Shown piece by piece: positions 58,886 to 64,000 of a stretch of 64,000 bases of DNA; position 1 is the first letter of the stretch; each line of letters starts with the position of its first letter. A model generated the notes under the pieces. That model was given only the letters and a program-made list of their open reading frames with translations, did no database searches and was not told where the DNA came from. The DNA is taken from assembly GCF_000192475.1 (NCBI RefSeq), contig NZ_AEYW01000004.1, positions 158,239 to 222,238 on the forward strand. The letters are read 5' to 3'. A program made the translations under genes and the position numbers. This DNA comes from Ruegeria conchae (lineage in GTDB: Bacteria; Pseudomonadota; Alphaproteobacteria; Rhodobacterales; Rhodobacteraceae).

Positions 58886-60028
58886 TTAGGCGGTGTGGTC
58901 CACGATCTGCAGGTGTTGCGCCAGTGTGTCGATCTCGTCCATCCAACCCTGTACCAGTTTCGGATCACTTGGCGCGGCGTGGACACCGGCAGGGATAGCA
59001 CGGTTCAGGACGGCTTCGACTGCAAGGGACACCGGGATCGAAACCAGGCGTGCCATGGCCGTGCCGCGTTCGTCACCCCAAGCGTCCATGACATAGGTCT
59101 TATGCCAGACCTCAACGCCTTCTTTCTCGGCTTTCAGGCCCACACACAGAACCACGCGGTCGGGTTCGCCCTCGTCATAGGCGTTTTCTTCCCAGAACTG
59201 ATCCGACATCTCTTTCAGGCGGGCGTCGCCTTCTGGCCCTGTGAGGGTCTCGATTTCAGTAAACACATCCGACCACGCGTCAGCCCAACCGTTCAGGCGC
59301 AGGGTGCCGCGGACGAATTCTTTGACCGGCCAGTGATCCTCGAATTGGTACTCGGCCTTAAACGGGATCGAGTCGCGGTTCGGGTAGACCTCGAAGCTTT
59401 CGGGCGCGGGCAGCGGGGCGATATAGCTGCTGATCGCGTCCCACGGGCGCGCGACGTCCAATGGGGCATAGTCGCGAATAGATTTCGAGGGTGAGCGCAG
59501 CGCCTTTAGAACACCCAATGGAGACCAGCTGAACTTGTAGCGGAACGGGTTTGGGTTCTTCGGGATCCCGCCGCAATACGAGATAAAGCTTAGGTGGTTC
59601 TGGGGATCGAACGCGTCCGATGCGCGGTAGTCGGCGACCAGAGCATGCGCCATCAGGTGGTCGATCCCAGGGTCCAACCCGACCTCGTTGACCAGCGCGA
59701 CACCTGCCTCGCGCGCCTTGTCATCCAAAGCGCGCATCTCGGGCGCGATGTAGGAAGACGACACAAAGTTGGCCTCTTTCGAAATTGCCAGCTCTGCCAG
59801 TGGTACATGCCAGTCACCCGGCAGCATCGAGACGATGATGTCGCCCTTCTCAAGCACCGCGCCTAGGGCGTCGATGTCGAAGGCGCGGATGTCATCAGTC
59901 AGGTCTCCGACCTCGGCCTTGGCCTTTTCGACGGTCCGGTTCCAGACAGCGACCTTGTGACCGCCTTCGATTAGGCGGCGCAGGCCGGGGATGGCCGACA
60001 GGCCGGTGCCACACCAGTGAATCGTCAT
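58886..60028 (-). CDS. Saccharopine dehydrogenase-like (LYS9/SDH type)
   Basis: The 380-residue protein begins with a variant nucleotide-binding fold ('IHWCGTGLSAIPGLRRLIEGGHKVAVWNRTVEKA') and continues as a saccharopine dehydrogenase C-terminal domain ('VGLDPGIDHLMAHALVADYRA', 'SYCGGIPKNPNPFRYKFSWSPLGVLKAL'). With the next gene it should degrade lysine through saccharopine to aminoadipate semialdehyde and glutamate. It starts 3 bases after the upstream LYS1-like gene. Confidence 0.88.
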   Translation of the reverse strand: MTIHWCGTGLSAIPGLRRLIEGGHKVAVWNRTVEKAKAEVGDLTDDIRAFDIDALGAVLEKGDIIVSMLPGDWHVPLAELAISKEANFVSSSYIAPEMRALDDKAREAGVALVNEVGLDPGIDHLMAHALVADYRASDAFDPQNHLSFISYCGGIPKNPNPFRYKFSWSPLGVLKALRSPSKSIRDYAPLDVARPWDAISSYIAPLPAPESFEVYPNRDSIPFKAEYQFEDHWPVKEFVRGTLRLNGWADAWSDVFTEIETLTGPEGDARLKEMSDQFWEENAYDEGEPDRVVLCVGLKAEKEGVEVWHKTYVMDAWGDERGTAMARLVSIPVSLAVEAVLNRAIPAGVHAAPSDPKLVQGWMDEIDTLAQHLQIVDHTA

Positions 60029-60031
60029 CGC

Positions 60032-61087
60032 TCAGATCCCTTCGATATGAGTTTTGTAAGTTGCTTCTGCTCGACCCCAGACGTCACTGTCCAGATCGGT
60101 CAGCGTCAGCAGGGACGGTAGCAATTGCGCCGCGTAGTCTTCCGAGCTTTCGATGGGCAGCATCGACGGCAAATTGTCGATGGCCATCACGTCCATCACA
60201 GGGTCGGTGGCCACGCGTAAAGCGGGTGCGTCCCATGTGGTGGCGTGGTCATAGACCGGAACCGGGTTGTAGTCGCTATCGGGGTCACAGGCTACATCGC
60301 CGATGGCGGTCAGACTGCGGGGCGTGCTCAGAGCATCGCGCGTGACAAAAACCGGGGTGCCCGGTCGGGCGAAGATGCAGTTCAGGAAGAGATCGTGATC
60401 AAGGATTTCGGGAAATGGCCCGCCGCTGGACGTCTCGGCAATGTCCCATTTGGTGACGGCAACCCCCATGGCCTCGCACATATCGGCGGCGCCGGTGCCG
60501 ACACGGCCTAACGCGCCGATAACGATGGCGCGGGGACGCTCGGCTCCTGTAGCATCCAGTTCGGCCATCAGTTCAGCATTCAACGCGTCTTTGTTGGCAT
60601 AAACACCAACGGGCTGGCATTCCTGCCCGCGTTGCTGCGCTGCCCATGTCTTCAGTGTAACCGCAGCCCCGGCGTAACCGGCCCAATAGCCAAAGGCTGC
60701 AACCCTGCGGCCATCTGCGTCCACCAGATATTCCAAGTCATAAAGCGTGCCGCCACCGGCCTTAAACCGCCGCAACAATTCGCGTCCAGAATGCTGACCC
60801 TTATAAGCATGGCCAAACATGATGTGGCGGTGAGGCAAAGGCGTGCCATCCTCGGGCAGCTCTTTTAAGCCAAAGACGATTGCGTCAAGCGGGGCTTCTG
60901 GCCACGAATTCTCGGACGCGATTTCGCAACCTGCCTGTCTGTAACCATCCAAAGGAATAGCCCGTACAGAGCTTTCTTCGACCGTCACACGAATGCCTGC
61001 AGCGATCAGTGCGGCGGCACCTTCAGGGGTAAGCCCGACCCGTTCCTCGTTCGGGCGCTGTTCCGCCCGGACCCAGAGATGTGTCAT
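60032..61087 (-). CDS. Lysine-ketoglutarate reductase-like saccharopine dehydrogenase (LYS1 type)
   Basis: The 351-residue protein has the AlaDH/PNT-type fold ('EQRPNEERVGLTPEGAAALIAAGIRV', 'GFLKE-like VFGLKELPEDGTPLPHRHIMFGHAYKGQ', 'YWAGYAGAAVTLKTW', 'VIGALGRVGTGAADM'). It belongs to the NAD-dependent LYS1 group. Paired with the SDH gene it most likely starts lysine catabolism. ATGs at 61087 and 61090 are both possible; AAGGA spacing favours 61087. Confidence 0.88.
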   Translation of the reverse strand: MTHLWVRAEQRPNEERVGLTPEGAAALIAAGIRVTVEESSVRAIPLDGYRQAGCEIASENSWPEAPLDAIVFGLKELPEDGTPLPHRHIMFGHAYKGQHSGRELLRRFKAGGGTLYDLEYLVDADGRRVAAFGYWAGYAGAAVTLKTWAAQQRGQECQPVGVYANKDALNAELMAELDATGAERPRAIVIGALGRVGTGAADMCEAMGVAVTKWDIAETSSGGPFPEILDHDLFLNCIFARPGTPVFVTRDALSTPRSLTAIGDVACDPDSDYNPVPVYDHATTWDAPALRVATDPVMDVMAIDNLPSMLPIESSEDYAAQLLPSLLTLTDLDSDVWGRAEATYKTHIEGI

Positions 61088-61101
61088 CATACTTCCTTTT
61101 G

Positions 61102-61716
61102 TCAGAGCATTCCGGCGGCGCGCACCGCCTGAACCGATGGCCGAGCCTCCATCGCCTCGCGGAAGGCGATGATCTTGGGAAAGGCCGAAACGTCGACGCC
61201 GTCACCTTCCAGCCAGCTACAGACCACATAGAGGTAAGCGTCGGCCAGCGAGAGTGTCTCACCCAACACGAACGGACCACGCAGCCCGTTTGAAACGATA
61301 TAGTCGCATGACTCGGTCATCGTCTGGGGCACCTTGTCCTTCATGTCCTTCCAACTGGCCTTCTTGTCCGCCCAACGAGGCCCGCGCAGTTTGTGCGCGT
61401 GGTTCACATGCATGGTCGAGGCCAGATAATACATTACCTCTCGCATTCGCGCTGCCATCACGGGATCTGCCGGAACCAGCGCGGCCTCGGGTGCTTTGGC
61501 GGCAACAAACTCCAGCAGGGCGCCGGTTTCAGTCAAAATACCACCATCAACCGCAAGCGCAGGTACACGGCCTTTGGGATTGATTTGCCTGTACGCTGGC
61601 TTTGTCTGCTCACCCCCGGCGAAATCAAGCTGCACGGCTTCATATTCCAAACCGGCCTCTTCCAGCGCAATCGCCACAGCGACTGAGATTGTGCGGGGGG
61701 CAAAATAGAGCTGCAT
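61102..61716 (-). CDS. Glutathione S-transferase
   Basis: The 204-residue protein has an N-terminal 'LYFAPRTISVAVAIALEEAGLEYEAVQLDF' thioredoxin-like part, 'NPKGRVPALAVDGGILTETGALLEFVA' and a helical domain with 'LGETLSLADAYLYVVCSWL'. Ser at the start of helix one is a likely catalytic residue. AAGGAGG precedes the ATG. It lies between histidine-phosphatase and saccharopine genes in one minus-strand unit. Confidence 0.88.
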   Translation of the reverse strand: MQLYFAPRTISVAVAIALEEAGLEYEAVQLDFAGGEQTKPAYRQINPKGRVPALAVDGGILTETGALLEFVAAKAPEAALVPADPVMAARMREVMYYLASTMHVNHAHKLRGPRWADKKASWKDMKDKVPQTMTESCDYIVSNGLRGPFVLGETLSLADAYLYVVCSWLEGDGVDVSAFPKIIAFREAMEARPSVQAVRAAGML

Positions 61717-61726
61717 CCGCGCCTCC

Positions 61727-62377
61727 TTAAAGGTGAGTTTGGGCAAAGTGCCGATCTGGAGCTTCCAGATGGGGCACTGCATTGAACAGGACCGGGCTCA
61801 GTTGCGAACCGATTGGGTGCAGACGATGCATCGACGTATTCATGATGGCAAGCGCCACCCGTGCCATCGAAGTGATATCCAGCATCATAGCCTGCCGGAC
61901 CACCATCGAAATCAGCCCCCCCGAAGTCACAACAATCGCGGGCCCGCCCTCGGTTCCGATATCGCGCAACGCGTCGCGGACGCGGGTTTCAAATTCGACG
62001 AAGGTCTCTGGCGGGTTTTCAATTTCGCCATTGGCCCAAGCGGTAAATGTCTTGGGAAGATGTTCCACAAACTCTTCGCGGTCGATTGGAATCGCCACGC
62101 CATGTTGCTCATGAAACAGCTGCGCGAGGGTGAAGTACTCAATTTCGTTGAGGCGCGCGTCGTGCACAGGTTCGGCCAAACCCATGCTGGCTGCTGTCTC
62201 CACATGACGTGTAAGGGTGCCACAATAGACCCGAGGGTGATGGGCCTGGGTATCTTTCAGATGCGCACCCAGCCAACGCGCTTGCTGGTGGCCCAGATCG
62301 CTGAGCCTGTCGTAGCTATTCTCGTCCCGCGCGGCGGTGTTGGCCTGCCCGTGACGCACCAATGTAATGAATGACAT
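61727..62377 (-). CDS. Histidine phosphatase family protein
   Basis: The 216-residue protein has the RHG motif ('LVRHGQANTAARDENSYDRLSDLGHQQARWLG') with nucleophilic His9, plus 'VVTSGGLISMVVRQ' near the end where the second catalytic His would be in 'SG-x' position. It belongs to the phosphoglycerate-mutase-like branch. The substrate is unknown. It is first in the GST/saccharopine unit. Confidence 0.85.
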   Translation of the reverse strand: MSFITLVRHGQANTAARDENSYDRLSDLGHQQARWLGAHLKDTQAHHPRVYCGTLTRHVETAASMGLAEPVHDARLNEIEYFTLAQLFHEQHGVAIPIDREEFVEHLPKTFTAWANGEIENPPETFVEFETRVRDALRDIGTEGGPAIVVTSGGLISMVVRQAMMLDITSMARVALAIMNTSMHRLHPIGSQLSPVLFNAVPHLEAPDRHFAQTHL

Positions 62378-62522
62378 TTCGAACCCTCTTGCGACGAAGT
62401 CTTAGGGCAGCTTCGCGTTCGGGGCCAGAGGGGTTTGGGGAAAAACTGCATCAATTCACGCCCCTCCCTTGCGAGCTAATCTGACGGGCGTATTGTGCAT
62501 TCTGGTTGATCGGGGGAATGTA

Positions 62523-63716
62523 ATGGCAGTCGACGAAAAAAGGTTTCTGGAAGATCTGCATAAATTACGGCAGTTCGGAGCTTCTGGCGTGGGCAAAGGT
62601 GTCATTCGGCCTGCTTATTCTGAAGCTGACATTGCAGCCCGTCATTGGCTGGCAGGCCGCATGGCCGAAGCCGGGTTGACCCCCCATTTCGACCCGGTTG
62701 GAAACCTTTTCGGATTAGCCGAAGGACCGTCGCTGTTGATGGGGTCGCATTCAGATAGCCAACCCGAAGGCGGTTGGCTGGATGGCGCATTGGGTGTGAT
62801 AGCGGCGCTTGAGGTCGCGCGGTCCAGTGAGCAACCTATTTCAGTTGTCAGCTTTCAAGATGAAGAAGGTCGGTTCGGTGTCACAACGGGCTCGGCGGTT
62901 TGGTCTGGCGAATTGGATCTGGAACGGGCAGATGAGCTGACTGATCATACCGGAGAGACCTTTGGTTGCGCGCGCGCGTCGATGGCGGATTGTGCCGCTA
63001 GTTTCGTCGACCCGGGTCGGTTCACCGGGTTTGTCGAAATGCATATCGAACAAGGCCCCTCGCTTGACACGCAAGGTGACCAGATCGGTGTTGTTACCGA
63101 CATCGTCGGCATTCGCAATATGGTGGTTCAGTTTGATGGCCAGCAAAACCACGCAGGTACAACGCCCATGCACCTGCGACGCGATGCATTTCAAGCGCTG
63201 TCCCTTTTCAACACACGCCTTAATGACCAGTTTCGCAACGTGGTAACGCCGCAAACGGTCTGGACAATTGGGCATGTAGACCTGCATCCCAGCGCGTCCT
63301 CAATTGTGCCGGGCCGTGCGCGTTTTTCGATGCAGTGGCGCGATGGAGATGCAGATCGGCTGGCAAGGATGGAAGAGATCATTCGCAACACCGCGAGCGA
63401 TATCGCCGCACAATCGGGTATGGAGCTTAGCTATGGATCCCTTCTGGGCTTGGAGCCTGTGGCGATGGATCACAAACTTCGCAAAGCGCTGGAAGCGGCT
63501 GCCGAGCAGATCGCCCCAGGCCGGTGGCGACGGATGCCATCAGGGGCTTTGCATGATGCAACCAATGTTTCGCGCATGATGCCGGTTGCGATGCTTTTCG
63601 TCCCGTCGATTGGTGGAATCAGCCACGATTTTACCGAGGATACAGCCGAAACTGACCTGGTTGCCGGCTTGAAGGTTCTGGATTGTGCGGTTCAGAAACT
63701 GAAGTCATCAATGTGA
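62523..63716 (+). CDS. M20-family Zn-dependent hydrolase (N-carbamoyl-L-amino-acid / allantoate amidohydrolase type)
   Basis: The 397-residue dinuclear metal amidohydrolase has '[22 protein letters not shown]' (His/Asp), '[10 protein letters not shown]' (Glu), 'EMHIEQGP' (His) and '[12 protein letters not shown]' (His). The insertion domain '[17 protein letters not shown]' provides the dimer-site His. Substrates in this group are carbamoyl amino acids, allantoate or ureidoglycolate; not resolved here. GGGGGAATGTA precedes the ATG; a start at 62469 is less likely. Confidence 0.88.
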   Translation: MAVDEKRFLEDLHKLRQFGASGVGKGVIRPAYSEADIAARHWLAGRMAEAGLTPHFDPVGNLFGLAEGPSLLMGSHSDSQPEGGWLDGALGVIAALEVARSSEQPISVVSFQDEEGRFGVTTGSAVWSGELDLERADELTDHTGETFGCARASMADCAASFVDPGRFTGFVEMHIEQGPSLDTQGDQIGVVTDIVGIRNMVVQFDGQQNHAGTTPMHLRRDAFQALSLFNTRLNDQFRNVVTPQTVWTIGHVDLHPSASSIVPGRARFSMQWRDGDADRLARMEEIIRNTASDIAAQSGMELSYGSLLGLEPVAMDHKLRKALEAAAEQIAPGRWRRMPSGALHDATNVSRMMPVAMLFVPSIGGISHDFTEDTAETDLVAGLKVLDCAVQKLKSSM

Positions 63717-63983
63717 TAAGGTGCTGTAAGATCTGAGCTTCTACCTTCGTATGGTCTGGGAAGGATTGGAAAAGCAAAGCAGTAAGTTAGGCGTGATCCA
63801 AAGAGTGTTGCTTAATGGAAAAAAGTTTCCTATAGGAACATTATTAAAGCATACACTCGCATACGAGCTTGGCCTGTCCTTGGTCTGCCATCTAAAACCG
63901 GGGCTGAATCGTTGCAAAATATTCAGCTTGGGTCAGACTGGCGGGATAGCTTCTGTTCACTATACAATAAGAAGGTAGCCATC
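63717..63983. other. AT-rich intergenic region at the right end
   Basis: No convincing gene is seen; a 75-codon frame at 63751-63978 lacks a start signal and family match. TATACAAT at 63961-63968 could be a -10 box for the gene at 63984. Confidence 0.4.
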
Positions 63984-64000
63984 ATGACATCCTTAAAGCA
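63984..64000 (+). CDS. Start of a gene running off the right edge
   Basis: ATG ACA TCC TTA AAG (MTSLK) follows GAAGG at a normal distance. Only five codons are visible, so no identity can be given. Confidence 0.4.

Noticed and set aside
63751..63978. Plus-strand 75-codon frame at the right end
   Set aside because: No SD and no recognisable family; overlaps a probable promoter for the next gene.

Overview
The window looks like a chromosome segment of a marine alphaproteobacterium of the Roseobacter group (Rhodobacteraceae). This is inferred from moderately high GC, gene content (tmpA/tmpB-type phosphonate oxygenases, a Hint-domain protein, DUF3035 lipoprotein, the SdhAF4-like DUF1674 protein next to rsmB, a ChrR/RpoE pair, fused DtxR-like SitC, DUF1127 proteins) and the split rbfA-truB-rpsO-pnp order. 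No rRNA, tRNA, CRISPR array, insertion sequence or prophage was recognised. Nearly the whole window is tightly coded, and most genes have a clear purine-rich ribosome site.

Layout. 1-9.6 kb: small accessory and regulatory units: an ArsR / NIPSNAP / ABM divergon, a ribbon-helix-helix regulator with a conserved hypothetical partner, fadH, rppH, a mini mercury locus (merR divergent from merT plus a GDCCVxC protein), adenosine kinase-nth, and a MarR-isochorismatase pair. 9.6-17.7 kb: an AraC-Ogt fusion, a SigZ-like ECF sigma factor with a glutathione S-transferase, an aldehyde dehydrogenase divergent from a 1-Cys peroxiredoxin, a Hint protein and a PLP decarboxylase. 17.8-29.2 kb: the ancestral ribosome-maturation/RNA-decay cluster on the minus strand (rbfA, truB, rpsO, pnp), interrupted by DUF2233, DUF1643, an RTX-repeat protein, a roughly 1-kb RNA-like intergenic region, a sulfatase with its LysR regulator, and an ArsR-SRPBCC-DUF1761 unit.

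29.3-43.3 kb: dapB, then a three-gene overlapping operon (tmpA, tmpB and a cupin) with a divergent LysR regulator, predicted to turn 2-(trimethylammonio)ethylphosphonate into glycine betaine and phosphate. Then come DUF1674, rsmB, a heparinase II/III-like protein, purH, lspA, a lipoprotein and an M16 peptidase pair, all but DUF1674 on the plus strand. 43.1-51.7 kb: a tiny membrane protein, an SDR of the dienoyl-CoA reductase type, a deoC-aldehyde dehydrogenase unit, and the divergent manganese transporter sitABCD with two Mur-like palindromes in its control region. 51.9-64 kb: mutL, rmuC, the singlet-oxygen type RpoE-ChrR pair, DUF1365, DUF3775, two DUF1127 proteins, a saccharopine (lysine) degradation operon, and an M20 amidohydrolase.

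The most interesting signals are regulatory: a textbook MerR promoter with a 19-bp spacer, Mur-like boxes, an ECF promoter motif shared by rpoE and a DUF1127 gene, a perfect 20-bp palindrome, several regulator genes whose promoters imply leaderless mRNAs, and an untranslated region near 24.3-25.0 kb with long inverted repeats and a candidate small RNA. All functional calls come from reading motifs and recalling families; no search was run.
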